Translations under genes and position numbers: made by a program
The notes under the pieces: model-generated
What the model was told of the DNA's origin: nothing
Seen by the model: the letters and a program-made list of their open reading frames with translations, nothing else
Databases searched by the model: none
Shown here: one piece after another, positions 17,297 through 26,448 of the stretch
How positions within the stretch are numbered: position 1 is the stretch's first letter
Layout: each line of letters starts with the position of its first letter
Source: Viridibacterium sediminicola
Lineage (GTDB): Bacteria; Pseudomonadota; Gammaproteobacteria; Burkholderiales; Rhodocyclaceae
Length of the DNA stretch: 64,000 bases
Reading direction: 5' to 3'
Assembly (NCBI RefSeq): GCF_039631295.1
Contig: NZ_JBDIVE010000004.1
Coordinates: 186,001-250,000 of the forward strand

Positions 17297-17457
17297 TTAT
17301 GCCCGCCTCCGCCAAAGCCACCACTACCGTAGCCTGAGCCGCCCCAGCTGCGATAGCTGCCGGACGAATGACCGGAAGAGCTCTCTGACGCATGGTTGCA
17401 TGAGGTGACGAGCACGGTGATGAATGCTGCGTAGATGATATAGACCACGCGTCCCAT
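17293..17457 (-). CDS. Small glycine/serine-rich lipoprotein (54 aa)
   Basis: The N-terminus MGRVVYIIYAAFITVLVTSC is a lipoprotein signal with the lipobox Cys at residue 20. It is followed by a short Ser/Gly/Tyr-rich tail ending GGFGGGGHK. Both ends overlap neighbours by ATGA: its start uses the last bases of the DUF4178 gene, and its stop overlaps the SAM decarboxylase start. This translational coupling is strong evidence that it is a real gene. A similar small Gly/Ser-rich ORF can be overlooked in related clusters. Function unknown. Confidence 0.75.
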   Translation of the reverse strand: MGRVVYIIYAAFITVLVTSCNHASESSSGHSSGSYRSWGGSGYGSGGFGGGGHK

Positions 17458-18965
17458 CAGTCCTCATCTCCAGAGAACAGCTCCTTGCCTTTGAGTACCG
17501 GGTACCACAAGGCGAACAAGCCGATAAATGGCCACATCAGGCCGTCTTCAGTATTCAGCATGACTTTGGCGTTGAGGATCAGGATCAGGGCGCTGAACGC
17601 AATGGCCGCATTGCGGCAGAAGGGGCCGCTGTCCTCGTTGTCCTGAGCTGCGGACGCAGAGGCGATTTCCGGCTGCGCCGCTTTGCCGAACCAGCGCATG
17701 ACGCTCTGTGTGGGGACGCGTTTGGCCAGGCTCCAGGTCAGCTCCTCGCGATTGCGTTCTGCAGACAGAATCCGTTGGCCGTTTTTGTAGTCGCGTACGG
17801 TGACCCGATCCCCTACTTTGACCCGCCAGTTGAAGGCGCCTGCGGCCCAGATGACTTCTGCCGTGTAGTCATAGCGTTTGTTAAAACTCAGGCCGCGATG
17901 CTTGAGCGTGTTGGCGCCATTCGGCGACGGCCAGTCGTCGAGGACCTCGACCAGATCCCAGCCTTCCATGCTTTCAACGATCCAGCGCAGACCTGCGTCC
18001 GGGTTGTAGAGCAGGTACTCGACCCAGCTTGAGCTCTCGTCCGGGTTGCCAATTTCCTTGCGCTCCAGCAGGCCGATCAGGGTCCATGGCTGTTTATCGA
18101 TTTGCGCCGTGTCGCCCAATGCGAGCGTCGTGCTGCGTGCCTCAAGCTGATCGTGTTTGGCCAGCACTTCGAACTTGTCGCTATGCGTTGTAGCGTTGCG
18201 GTCGGGCGATACTTCGGCGTGGCAGCTCTGGCAGACCAGATGTTGCGCAATGCCTGCACGGTAGCTGATGGACGCGCCGCAATTAGGGCAGTCAAGATTG
18301 CCGACGCTGCCCGGCAGCTTGCCTGCGCGCTCGCTGATCTGCTGCGTTGAGCGCAGGTTCTGGCACTTGAGGGTATGCAGCGTGACACGCTTGCCCAGGT
18401 AGGCTGTCGGCACTGCGGCATCGGAATAATCGAGCGTGAGAAACAGATGGCCGCTGCGGAAGTCAGCGACACGCGCCTCCCAACCTGTATTGGCGCGAAA
18501 CGGCAGTTCGCCTTCGCCACCGCTGCAGCGGGCTGTGCGGATATCGGCTGCAATATAGTCCGCACCGTTGAAGAGCAGCTTGTCGCCTGCGGTGATGCTG
18601 TTGAAGTCGGGGAGCTTGGCCTCGGCTTTGTCGAGCTTCGTGGTCAGGCTGTACTGGCCGGATGCATCTGCGAGCCAGGCACTGCTGCCATCATCAAGCA
18701 AGAGGTGCCATTCATTCCAGTAGCCCTCGGCATAGATCAGTTGCAAACGTCCGACGACGCTGAACTGGAGGCCTTGAAAAACACCGCTGGTACCGATCTG
18801 GATCGGTGACCAGTCCTCCAGCACACTGCCCATCTTGCCGATGTCGCGCACCGAGTCCGCATCGCGCAGCAGCGTGCTCTGGCAATAGCTGCACACCGCC
18901 AGGACACTGGCGGCCGAACGAAAGCTGACCTGTGCCCCGCAGGAGGGGCAGGCGACCTGGAACAT
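17457..18965 (-). CDS. DUF4178 protein with two zinc ribbons and C-terminal membrane segments
   Basis: A 502-aa protein. Zinc ribbon 1 spans residues 6-29 (CPSCG ... CSYCQ). DUF4178 repeats lie at ~50-200 and ~270-420 (WNEWHLLLDDGSSAWLADASG, then SSWVEYLLYNPDAGLRW). A second zinc ribbon sits between them (CPNCG ... CQSC), and two hydrophobic segments occupy ~450-490. DUF4178 has no assigned biochemical role, but such genes recur with SAM decarboxylase, DUF350 and SPFH genes in my recollection. It starts 13 bp after the SPFH gene. Confidence 0.87.
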   Translation of the reverse strand: MFQVACPSCGAQVSFRSAASVLAVCSYCQSTLLRDADSVRDIGKMGSVLEDWSPIQIGTSGVFQGLQFSVVGRLQLIYAEGYWNEWHLLLDDGSSAWLADASGQYSLTTKLDKAEAKLPDFNSITAGDKLLFNGADYIAADIRTARCSGGEGELPFRANTGWEARVADFRSGHLFLTLDYSDAAVPTAYLGKRVTLHTLKCQNLRSTQQISERAGKLPGSVGNLDCPNCGASISYRAGIAQHLVCQSCHAEVSPDRNATTHSDKFEVLAKHDQLEARSTTLALGDTAQIDKQPWTLIGLLERKEIGNPDESSSWVEYLLYNPDAGLRWIVESMEGWDLVEVLDDWPSPNGANTLKHRGLSFNKRYDYTAEVIWAAGAFNWRVKVGDRVTVRDYKNGQRILSAERNREELTWSLAKRVPTQSVMRWFGKAAQPEIASASAAQDNEDSGPFCRNAAIAFSALILILNAKVMLNTEDGLMWPFIGLFALWYPVLKGKELFSGDED

Positions 18966-18978
18966 GACGGGCCTGACC

Positions 18979-19977
18979 TCAGCCGATCAGCTTTTTGAGG
19001 ATTTCGGCTTTCGCACCCTCGTAATCCGCAGCTGAGATCAGCCCCTTGTCGAGCAGGGACTTGAGCTTTTCCAGGCGGAGTTCAGGCGTTTCGGCGGCAG
19101 GCTGTGCCGCTTGCGACAGGGAGTTGCGCATGGCATCGGCCATCACTTGTCCGACGCCTACACCTGCAGCGAGGCCGGCACCGACGCCCGCCAGTCCGCC
19201 CTCGTTCTGCGCGGCGAGCGGAATGCTGCTGGCTACCTGATACTGCGTGAACTTGCCCAGATCGCCCATCATGCCCATCGAAATGCGCGTGTCGATGGCC
19301 TTCTGCAAGTCTTCGGGCAGGGATACGCTTTCGACGGCGAATGCGTCCAGTGCCAGCCCGTAGCGTTCGAAGACCGGCGCCATGGTTTCGCGTATTTTGT
19401 CGGACATCAGCTGCTGGTTGGCCGCCATGTCGAGGAAGGGCACGTCGGCGCCACCGAGCGTGCTCGACAGGCTCGTGACAATGAGATTGCGCAGCTGCTG
19501 TTCGAGATCTTCCACCGTGTAGGTGTCACGCGTGCCGCTGATCTCGGTATGCAGCTTTTTCGGGTCGGCCAGCTTGTACGAGTACATGCCGAAGGCGCGC
19601 AGGCGCACCATGCCGAAATCCTTGTCGCGGATCGTCAGTGGCTGCGGTGTACCCCACTTGCGGCCCAGCTGCAGGCGCGTGCTGAAGAAGTACACATCGC
19701 TCTTGAAGGGCGACTCGAAGAATTTGTCCCAGTTCTGCAGATAGGTCAGTACCGGCAGGGTCTGCGTCGTGAGCTTGTAAGTGCCGGGGCCGAATACATC
19801 GGCCAGCTTGCCTTCGTTCACGAACACCGCAAGCTGCGATTCACGCACCACCAGCGTGCCGCCGTTCTGGATTTCCATGCCTTCCATGGGATAGCGCCAG
19901 GACAACACGCCATCGCCATCCTCCGTCCACTGGAGGACGTCGATAAACTGCTTCTTGATGAAATCGGTCAGGCCCAT
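18979..19977 (-). CDS. SPFH-domain protein with C-terminal SHOCT motif (YdjI-like)
   Basis: A 332-aa protein. The SPFH/band-7 core occupies ~30-250; it is usually membrane-associated and oligomeric, acting as a scaffold. An Ala/Gly-rich hinge (GVGAGLAAGVGVGQVMADAM) comes next. The C-terminal ~30 residues are a SHOCT motif (RLEKLKSLLDKGLISAADYE), a small oligomerisation module. The combination is typical of the virion-core-protein-like SPFH family. It sits between DUF350 and DUF4178 genes in one operon, suggesting it scaffolds this envelope system. Confidence 0.87.
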   Translation of the reverse strand: MGLTDFIKKQFIDVLQWTEDGDGVLSWRYPMEGMEIQNGGTLVVRESQLAVFVNEGKLADVFGPGTYKLTTQTLPVLTYLQNWDKFFESPFKSDVYFFSTRLQLGRKWGTPQPLTIRDKDFGMVRLRAFGMYSYKLADPKKLHTEISGTRDTYTVEDLEQQLRNLIVTSLSSTLGGADVPFLDMAANQQLMSDKIRETMAPVFERYGLALDAFAVESVSLPEDLQKAIDTRISMGMMGDLGKFTQYQVASSIPLAAQNEGGLAGVGAGLAAGVGVGQVMADAMRNSLSQAAQPAAETPELRLEKLKSLLDKGLISAADYEGAKAEILKKLIG

Positions 19978-20017
19978 TGCGGCTCCTTGCTCCAGAAGTG
20001 GAAGGCGTGGGTAAGTG

Positions 20018-20410
20018 TCAGGACAAACATGCGGCGTTGATGATGCCTACCACGAGGGACGTGAGCCCCATCAGGGCCCCCATGGCGATATTGTTATCGG
20101 ATAGCTCTTGAACCATGTTTGGTAGCGCGCGCGCCAAGACGGCATAGGCGGCGACCTGGACAAGCATTGCGCAGCTTCCCCAGGTCATGAACATGATGAA
20201 GTTGTCGCTGTGCAGGATGCTCGACGCGATGGTGAGCGAGAAGCCCAGCGTTGCGCCTGCCAGCGATAGCGCAGCGGCGACGCAGCCCTGGCGGATCAAC
20301 GAGATCTCGTCGAACGGCGTGGTGCGTAAATAAACGATCACGAAAACGCCCAGCATCGCGAGCCCCGCGAGCAGGTGGATGCAGTAGTTTCCGATAGCCT
20401 GTATTAACAT
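20018..20410 (-). CDS. DUF350 (YjfL/UPF0719-like) membrane protein
   Basis: A 130-aa protein with four hydrophobic helices in two repeats. It shows TTPFDEISLIRQG, AALSLAGATLGFSL, a central FMTWGSCAMLVQ and the terminal GLTSLVVGIINAACLS, all characteristic of DUF350. The ATG at 20410 gives the family length; an earlier ATG at 20506 would add an unrelated, poorly hydrophobic 32 residues. It is the first gene of the minus-strand operon and divergent from the spermidine-synthase-like gene. Biochemical role unknown. Confidence 0.85.
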   Translation of the reverse strand: MLIQAIGNYCIHLLAGLAMLGVFVIVYLRTTPFDEISLIRQGCVAAALSLAGATLGFSLTIASSILHSDNFIMFMTWGSCAMLVQVAAYAVLARALPNMVQELSDNNIAMGALMGLTSLVVGIINAACLS

Positions 20411-20553
20411 CGCGGCAGTGTCTCCCGAGGCACTACATGTATATGTGGCGTAATTTGCTGCCGAGACTAACAAGTGCTTCAAATGACGGCAAGCATCATC
20501 CGACATGCCGCTGCTGTTTAATCAATTATTCATCACGCACAACCCTTTCGGGC
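20411..20553. promoter_or_regulatory. Divergent control region of the polyamine/SPFH cluster
   Basis: This is the only intergenic stretch (143 bp) between the two arms of the cluster, so both promoters should lie here. It is AT-richer than its surroundings (for example TACATGTATATGTGGCGTAAT and TTTAATCAATTATTC). I could not assign -35/-10 boxes or an operator with confidence. Confidence 0.4.
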
Positions 20554-22068
20554 ATGTTTGCTGACCGCATACTTATCCTCTCCGTGTTTGTGGTCGCCTC
20601 GTGTGGGCTGGCTTACGAACTGATTGTGGGTGCTCTATCGAGCTACTTGCTGGGTGACTCCATCCTGCAGTACTCGTCCATCATCGGCTGCTACCTGTTC
20701 GCCATGGGGGTGGGTTCGCATGTGTCTAAATACGTGCGTGACGAAGACACGGTCAGCCGCTTCGTCGAAATCGAGCTGCTGGTCGGGCTGATCGGCGGCG
20801 TCTCGGCCAGCGTGCTGTTCCTGGTTTTTGCGTGGTTGGCGTCGCCCTTCCGCACCGTGCTGTATGCGTTGGTGTTTCTGATCGGCATGCTGGTGGGCAT
20901 GGAGATTCCGCTGGTGATGCGCATCTTCAATGAGCGTCGTGCGGAGTTCCGCGAAATGGTCAGTCGCGTGCTGACCTTCGATTATCTCGGCGCGCTTGCG
21001 GTGTCCCTGCTGTTTCCGCTGCTGCTTGCGCCCAAACTGGGGCTGGCGCGCACGGCCTTGCTGTTCGGCATTGCCAACGTGCTGGTGGCATTGCTGACAG
21101 CGCGCCACTTCCGCGAACACATTCGCTCACCACGCGGCGTCAAGCTGCGCGGCATGGCGGTGCTGGTGTTGCTGCTCGCGGCCTTCGTAGGCGCCGGGCG
21201 CATGACAAAGCTCGCCGAGCAGGGTCTGTTCGGCGACAACATTGTGCATGCCGTCACCACGCCTTACCAGCGTCTGGTGATCACGCAGTGGAAAGATGAT
21301 CTGCGCCTGTATCTCAACGGCAATCTGCAGTTCTCTTCGCTGGATGAACATCGCTATCACGAAGCGCTGATTCACCCTGCCATGCAGAACCTGCCCGCTG
21401 CGCATTCCGTACTGGTGCTCGGTGGCGGCGACGGCCTGGCTGTGCGCGAGCTGCTCAAGTACAAACAGCTTGAGCAGATCACCCTTGTTGACCTGGATGC
21501 GCAGATGACCACGCTGTTCTCCAGCGCCGCGCGCCTGACCGCGCTCAACCAGCACGCGCTGACGGACACACGCGTCAAAGTCATCAATGCGGATGCTGCG
21601 CAATGGCTGGAGAACAGCTACGCACAGTTCGACCTCATCGTTATCGATCTGCCGGACCCCTCAAGCTACGCGCTTGGCAAGCTCTATTCCGTACCCATGT
21701 ACCGCCTGGTCAGCAAACATCTGGCGGCCAATGGCTACATCGTCGTGCAATCGACTTCGCCCTGGTATGCGCCACATGCCTTCTGGTGCGTTGTGGAAAC
21801 GCTCAAGGCGGCTGGCTTGCACACTTGGCCTTACCACGCGCATGTACCCTCGTTTGGCGAATGGGGCTATGTGCTGGCCGCGCCGCATGAGCGTTTCGTG
21901 ATCCCGACTTCCTACAGCATTCCGATGCGCTTTCTGGATGCCGACACCACGCGTGCGATGTTCAGCTTCCCCACCGACATGCAGGTGCCACAGGTCGAAG
22001 CCAATCATCTCAACGATCAGGTTCTGGTCCGCTACTTCGAGCAGGACTGGGGCCGCATGCAGCACTGA
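20554..22068 (+). CDS. Membrane-bound spermidine-synthase-like aminopropyltransferase
   Basis: A 504-aa protein. The N-terminal ~230 residues form about seven membrane helices (GLAYELIVGALSSYLLGDS, GMLVGMEIPLVMRI). The C-terminal half is a spermidine synthase domain, with SAM-binding VLVLGGGDGLAVREL at ~287, an acidic strand ITLVDLD and IVIDLPDPSSYALGKLYS at ~364. It would transfer the aminopropyl group of decarboxylated SAM, made by the SAM decarboxylase of this cluster. The acceptor is unknown. I chose MFADRIL at 20554; upstream residues are not membrane-like. Confidence 0.88.
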   Translation: MFADRILILSVFVVASCGLAYELIVGALSSYLLGDSILQYSSIIGCYLFAMGVGSHVSKYVRDEDTVSRFVEIELLVGLIGGVSASVLFLVFAWLASPFRTVLYALVFLIGMLVGMEIPLVMRIFNERRAEFREMVSRVLTFDYLGALAVSLLFPLLLAPKLGLARTALLFGIANVLVALLTARHFREHIRSPRGVKLRGMAVLVLLLAAFVGAGRMTKLAEQGLFGDNIVHAVTTPYQRLVITQWKDDLRLYLNGNLQFSSLDEHRYHEALIHPAMQNLPAAHSVLVLGGGDGLAVRELLKYKQLEQITLVDLDAQMTTLFSSAARLTALNQHALTDTRVKVINADAAQWLENSYAQFDLIVIDLPDPSSYALGKLYSVPMYRLVSKHLAANGYIVVQSTSPWYAPHAFWCVVETLKAAGLHTWPYHAHVPSFGEWGYVLAAPHERFVIPTSYSIPMRFLDADTTRAMFSFPTDMQVPQVEANHLNDQVLVRYFEQDWGRMQH

Positions 22069-22071
22069 ACG

Positions 22072-23664
22072 ATGCAGCGGCGCGAATTCCTCTCTGCGCT
22101 GGCAGCGCTGGCCGGCTCGGGTTTGAGTGGCTGTGACAGGCTGTTTGCGCACAGGCCTCCGGTCACCGTGTTTCGCCCCGGCATGCAGGCCGGCCACAGC
22201 ATTCGTGATGCACAGGCAATCCCGGAGCCGGGTGAGTCCATCGAGTGCGATGTTGCGATTCTCGGCAGTGGTGCAGCAGGCATCTCTGCGGCCTGGAAAC
22301 TCGCCCGCGAAGGCTGGAAGAATCTCATTCTCGTCGAAGGTCCGGTTCCCGGCGGCAACACCGCAGGCGAGCGCCTCGGCGGCGTGGCCTGCCCGACTGG
22401 CGCACACTACCTGCCGCTGCCGTCGATGGCATCCGTCCACATACGCGAAATGCTGGCCAGCCTTGGCGTGATCCGCAGCCAGCCCTTCAGCGAAAAGCCC
22501 GAGTACGACGAAAGCGTCCTCGTGCATCCGCTGCATGAACGCCTGCGCATCGGCACCACCTGGCACGAAGAGCTGCTGTCAGGTGAGTCCGACGATACCG
22601 CGCGCTTTCTGAATCTGATCAAGCAGCTGCGCGCGACAAAAGGCGTGGACGGACTGCGCGTATTTGCCGTACCCCTTGCGTGCTCGTCTGCGGACCCGCG
22701 CTGGCGCGCGCTCGATGCGCTGGATTTTCGCAGCTGGTTACAGCGTGAGAACTTTCACGACCTTGCACTGCACTGGTATGCCGACTATGTCTGCCGCGAC
22801 GAGTTCGGCGCGGGTTATGCGCACGTTTCGGCCTGGGCGGGCCTGCATTACTTTGCCAGCCGTGACGGACAAGCCAGCAATGCCGACGCTGGCAGCGTGC
22901 TGACCTGGCCGGATGGCTTGCACACGCTCTCGCAGCACCTGCTGCAAGCCGTGCCCTTCGACAACCATGCTACACGTCGCATGGCGGGCAGCGCCGTGCG
23001 TGTGCGCGAAGGGGAACGCAAGGCTGAAGTCATCGTGATGCAGGGTGCGCGCAGCATTCGCATCGAAGCCCGCCGGGTGATCTGTGCGATGCCCCTCCAC
23101 GTCGCTCTGCATGTCGTCGAAGACATGGCCGGGCACGGGTTCCACCGCGAGCATCTGCCCCAGCAGTCGCCCTGGATGGTGGCCAACTTCCTGTTGCGCC
23201 GCTTCCCGCAGGAAACTGGCGATGTGCCGCTGGCCTGGGACAATGTGCTGCAGGACAGCCGCGCCCTGGGCTACGTGGTCGCCACGCACCAGCTGATCCG
23301 CGTCGCCAAGCCTGAGCATACGGTGTTTACCGCCTACAACGCGCTGGCCGATGAGGCGCCTGAGGCGGCGCGCAAATGGATGCTGACGGCCAGCGATAGC
23401 GACTGTCTGCAACGGGCCGCGCAGGATCTCTTGGCGGTGTATGGGCCGGCGCTGTGGCGTGAGGTCGAGCAGGTCAATATTCATCTGCGCGGACACGCGA
23501 TGAGTGCGCCTGCGCCGGGATTTCTCTCGAACACCGGCTTGCAGGCGCTGCGTTCGGCGAATGGGCGTGTGCGCTTTGCACACGCCGATCTGTCAGGCTA
23601 TTCCGTGTTTGAAGAAGCAGCCTGGTGGGGCACCCAGCAGGCCATTGCGCTGCTGGGGCACTGA
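22072..23664 (+). CDS. Exported FAD-dependent amine-oxidase-like protein
   Basis: A 530-aa protein beginning 3 bp after the aminopropyltransferase gene. MQRREFLSALAALAGSGLSGC is a twin-arginine signal ending in a possible lipobox, so the folded flavoprotein is probably exported and membrane-anchored. The FAD-binding Rossmann motif is DVAILGSGAAGISAAWKLA (residues ~60-78), followed by EGPVPGGNTAGERLGG. Overall it resembles flavin amine oxidases (polyamine or monoamine oxidase fold). Its substrate may be an aminopropylated product of the preceding gene; inference. Confidence 0.82.
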   Translation: MQRREFLSALAALAGSGLSGCDRLFAHRPPVTVFRPGMQAGHSIRDAQAIPEPGESIECDVAILGSGAAGISAAWKLAREGWKNLILVEGPVPGGNTAGERLGGVACPTGAHYLPLPSMASVHIREMLASLGVIRSQPFSEKPEYDESVLVHPLHERLRIGTTWHEELLSGESDDTARFLNLIKQLRATKGVDGLRVFAVPLACSSADPRWRALDALDFRSWLQRENFHDLALHWYADYVCRDEFGAGYAHVSAWAGLHYFASRDGQASNADAGSVLTWPDGLHTLSQHLLQAVPFDNHATRRMAGSAVRVREGERKAEVIVMQGARSIRIEARRVICAMPLHVALHVVEDMAGHGFHREHLPQQSPWMVANFLLRRFPQETGDVPLAWDNVLQDSRALGYVVATHQLIRVAKPEHTVFTAYNALADEAPEAARKWMLTASDSDCLQRAAQDLLAVYGPALWREVEQVNIHLRGHAMSAPAPGFLSNTGLQALRSANGRVRFAHADLSGYSVFEEAAWWGTQQAIALLGH

Positions 23665-23678
23665 GCGCTTGACGGGCC

Positions 23679-24527
23679 CTATCTGCCGCGCGCCAGCGCG
23701 CGCAGTCGCGCCACGCGTTCCTCGGTCGGCGGGTGGGTGGCGAAGAGGCCGGCCAGGGTGCCGCCGGAGAGCGGGTTCATGATCATCATCTGCGCGGTTT
23801 CCGGGTGGGCTTCGGCGGCGGCCAGCGGGATGCCGTGGGCGTAGGCGTGGATTTTCTCCAGCGCGCTGGCCAGTGCGCCGGGGTCGCCGCTGATTTCGGC
23901 ACCGCCACGGTCGGCTTCGTATTCGCGGGCGCGCGAGATCGCCATCTGGATCAGGCTGGCGGCCAGCGGGGCGAGCAGGGCGACGAGGATGCCGGCGATC
24001 GGGTTGGCCGGGCGGCCTTCACTGTCACGACCGCCGAAGAACATGGCGAAATTGGCCAGCGCCGAGATCGCACCGGCCATCGTCGCGGAGATCGTCGAGA
24101 TCAGGATGTCGCGGTGTTTGACGTGGGCCAGTTCGTGGGCCATGACGCCGCGCAGCTCGCGCTCCGAGAGCAGCTGGATGATGCCGGCGGTGGCTGCCAC
24201 GGCGGCATGTTCCGGATTGCGGCCGGTGGCGAAGGCATTCGGTTGCACTTCGTTGATCAGGTATACGCGCGGCATTGGCAGCTGGGCGCGGCGGGCGAGA
24301 TCGGCCACCATGTTGTAGAGGTAGGGCGAGCTGGTGGCGTCGACTTCCTGCGCGTTGTACATGCGCAGCACCATCTTGTCCGAAAACCAGTAGGAAAAGA
24401 GGTTCATGCCGCCGCCCAGCAGCAAGGCCAGCAGCATGCCGGATTTGCCACCGAGCATGGCGCCGATGACGCCGAAGAGGGCCATGATGGCCGCCATCAG
24501 GATTGAGGTCTTGAGCCAGTTGAACAT
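23679..24527 (-). CDS. htpX: Protease HtpX
   Basis: A 282-aa inner-membrane zinc metalloprotease (M48) that degrades misfolded membrane proteins. Two N-terminal helices are present, then the zinc motif HELAH in LRGVMAHELAHVKHRD, further helices, and the downstream Glu ligand in AREYEADRGGAEI. AAGGTG precedes the ATG at 24527 by 7 bases. Length is the family norm (~280-290). It is convergent with the FAD protein and divergent from the chemoreceptor. Confidence 0.95.
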   Translation of the reverse strand: MFNWLKTSILMAAIMALFGVIGAMLGGKSGMLLALLLGGGMNLFSYWFSDKMVLRMYNAQEVDATSSPYLYNMVADLARRAQLPMPRVYLINEVQPNAFATGRNPEHAAVAATAGIIQLLSERELRGVMAHELAHVKHRDILISTISATMAGAISALANFAMFFGGRDSEGRPANPIAGILVALLAPLAASLIQMAISRAREYEADRGGAEISGDPGALASALEKIHAYAHGIPLAAAEAHPETAQMMIMNPLSGGTLAGLFATHPPTEERVARLRALARGR

Positions 24528-24710
24528 CTTGATCACCTTTGTGTGAAACACGGGCTGTAGACGCTGCGGAGGGCCGTGGGTTCCCCGCTGTGTCGGGCTG
24601 ATTCGAACTATTTGTTCTATCAGCTGGAATGCTATGCCATTTAAATCAAGTTTTCGTGGCCGATGCCGTAAGCCGGGCATGAACCGATAACACGATGGTC
24701 CCTCCGCGCC

Positions 24711-26384
24711 ATGAAAACACCTCCGTATTTTCGCAAGCAATTCTTGCGTATCGTGCTGGCCTTGCTGATTGGCTTCGTCATTTTCGGTCTGGGTGCGTGG
24801 TACACCCTGAGCGAGGTGAAAATCCGCGGCACCTATTACCAGCGCATCATGCAGGCCGAGAATCTGGTTGCGGATGTGCTGCCGCCGCCGCTCTACATCA
24901 TCGAGACGCATGGCCTGACCATGGAGCTGACGCTCAGCTCGGACCGCAAGAAGAGCGAGGCGCTGCGCAAGCAGCTGGCGCAGCTGGAGGCCGATTATCA
25001 GGCGCGGCTGAAGTTCTGGCTGGCGCAGGAGGGCACGCCGGAGCCGATCAAGGCCTTGCTCAAAGGGCCGGTGGATGAAAGCGCGCGGGCTTATTTCAGC
25101 CTGATTCACGAGTCGTTTGACAGCGGCATGATGTACTACCTCGATGAGCGCAACGCGCTGCTGGCAAAGTTCCGCGACATTTATGCGCGGCATCGTGCGG
25201 CGATCGACAAGCTGGTGGTGCTCGCACGTGAGGATGTCAAGCAGCAAGAGCAGAGTGCGCAGAAAGTGGTCAATCTGGCGAGCATGGCGATGGTGGCTTT
25301 GTTCCTGCTCGCCTCGGGGATTGCCTGTATGCTGGTCTTGCGTGTCATGAAGTTGCTGGTCGGCGAGCTGGGGGGCGATCCGCAGTACGCCACCGAGGTG
25401 GTCAAGCGCATTGCCAAGGGCGATCTGCAAACCCCGGTCGATATTTCGCCGAACGACCAGCACAGCATGTTGGCGGCCATCTCGGCGATGCAGCAAAGCC
25501 TGCGCGATTCCATTCTCAGCGTCTGTAGCGGTGCCATGGAGATCGAGCGCGCCGCCCTCAGCCTGATGGGCGCGGCGGTCAGCGTGTCGGTGTCGGCCGA
25601 CATGCAGAACCAGAGCAGCGATAATCTTGTCGCGGCGGGCACGTCAATGTTCGAGGGCATCCAGCAGATCCGTCATGCAGCGACCGATACGCATACCCTG
25701 GCGACATCGTCGGGCACGCAGTCCGAGGCGACCCAGCAGATGCTCGAATCGACGGTCAGCGATCTGCAGCAGGTCTCCGGCGTGGTCGCGCAGACCGCCA
25801 GCCAGGTCAATAGCCTGGTCGAGCGGGCGCAGGACATCGGCCAGTTCGTGCATGTGATCCGCGAAGTGGCCGAGCAGACCAATCTGCTGGCGCTCAATGC
25901 GGCTATCGAAGCGGCCCGCGCGGGCGAATCCGGCCGTGGCTTCGCGGTGGTGGCGGACGAAGTGCGCAAGCTCGCGGTGCGCACCGCCCAGGCGACGCAG
26001 GACATCGACAAGCTGGTCACCCTGATCCAGCGCGAGACGCGTCATTCCAGCACCCAGATGGCGGACTCCAACGAGCGCCTGGCCGCTGGCGTGGCCAGCG
26101 CCGAGGAAGCGGCGCGCATGATGCAGGTGATCCGTGACCAGGCGGTGCAGGTGGTCAGCGCCTTTGGCAATATCTCGGCCCAGCTGGAAATGCAGACCGC
26201 TGCCTGCGATGCGATCAGCTCCGAAGCGGCGCAGGTGGCAACACAAAGTGCCGAGGCCCGTCAGGCGGTCGAGAAGGTCAATGCGCGGGTGACCAAACTC
26301 TCCGATTTGGCCGGCGTGCTGGGGCGCACGGTCGAGCGTTTTGAAATCACCGGCGACAAGGCCGGCGAAGTCGACCTGTTCTGA
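24711..26384 (+). CDS. Methyl-accepting chemotaxis protein
   Basis: A 557-aa chemoreceptor. Transmembrane helices lie at ~9-30 and ~190-215, with a ~160-aa helical ligand domain between them, a HAMP-like linker (~215-270), and a signalling domain whose hairpin tip is EVAEQTNLLALNAAIEAARAGESGRGFAVVADEVRKL (written here in overlapping parts; residues ~386-425). It signals to CheA/CheW, which are not in the window. Ligand unknown. An upstream 180-bp region separates it from htpX. Confidence 0.93.
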   Translation: MKTPPYFRKQFLRIVLALLIGFVIFGLGAWYTLSEVKIRGTYYQRIMQAENLVADVLPPPLYIIETHGLTMELTLSSDRKKSEALRKQLAQLEADYQARLKFWLAQEGTPEPIKALLKGPVDESARAYFSLIHESFDSGMMYYLDERNALLAKFRDIYARHRAAIDKLVVLAREDVKQQEQSAQKVVNLASMAMVALFLLASGIACMLVLRVMKLLVGELGGDPQYATEVVKRIAKGDLQTPVDISPNDQHSMLAAISAMQQSLRDSILSVCSGAMEIERAALSLMGAAVSVSVSADMQNQSSDNLVAAGTSMFEGIQQIRHAATDTHTLATSSGTQSEATQQMLESTVSDLQQVSGVVAQTASQVNSLVERAQDIGQFVHVIREVAEQTNLLALNAAIEAARAGESGRGFAVVADEVRKLAVRTAQATQDIDKLVTLIQRETRHSSTQMADSNERLAAGVASAEEAARMMQVIRDQAVQVVSAFGNISAQLEMQTAACDAISSEAAQVATQSAEARQAVEKVNARVTKLSDLAGVLGRTVERFEITGDKAGEVDLF

Positions 26385-26448
26385 GCCAGGTCTCAATGTC
26401 GGTGGCCGACATGCTGTAATCTTGCCGCTTTTCCAACGAGGATAGCGC

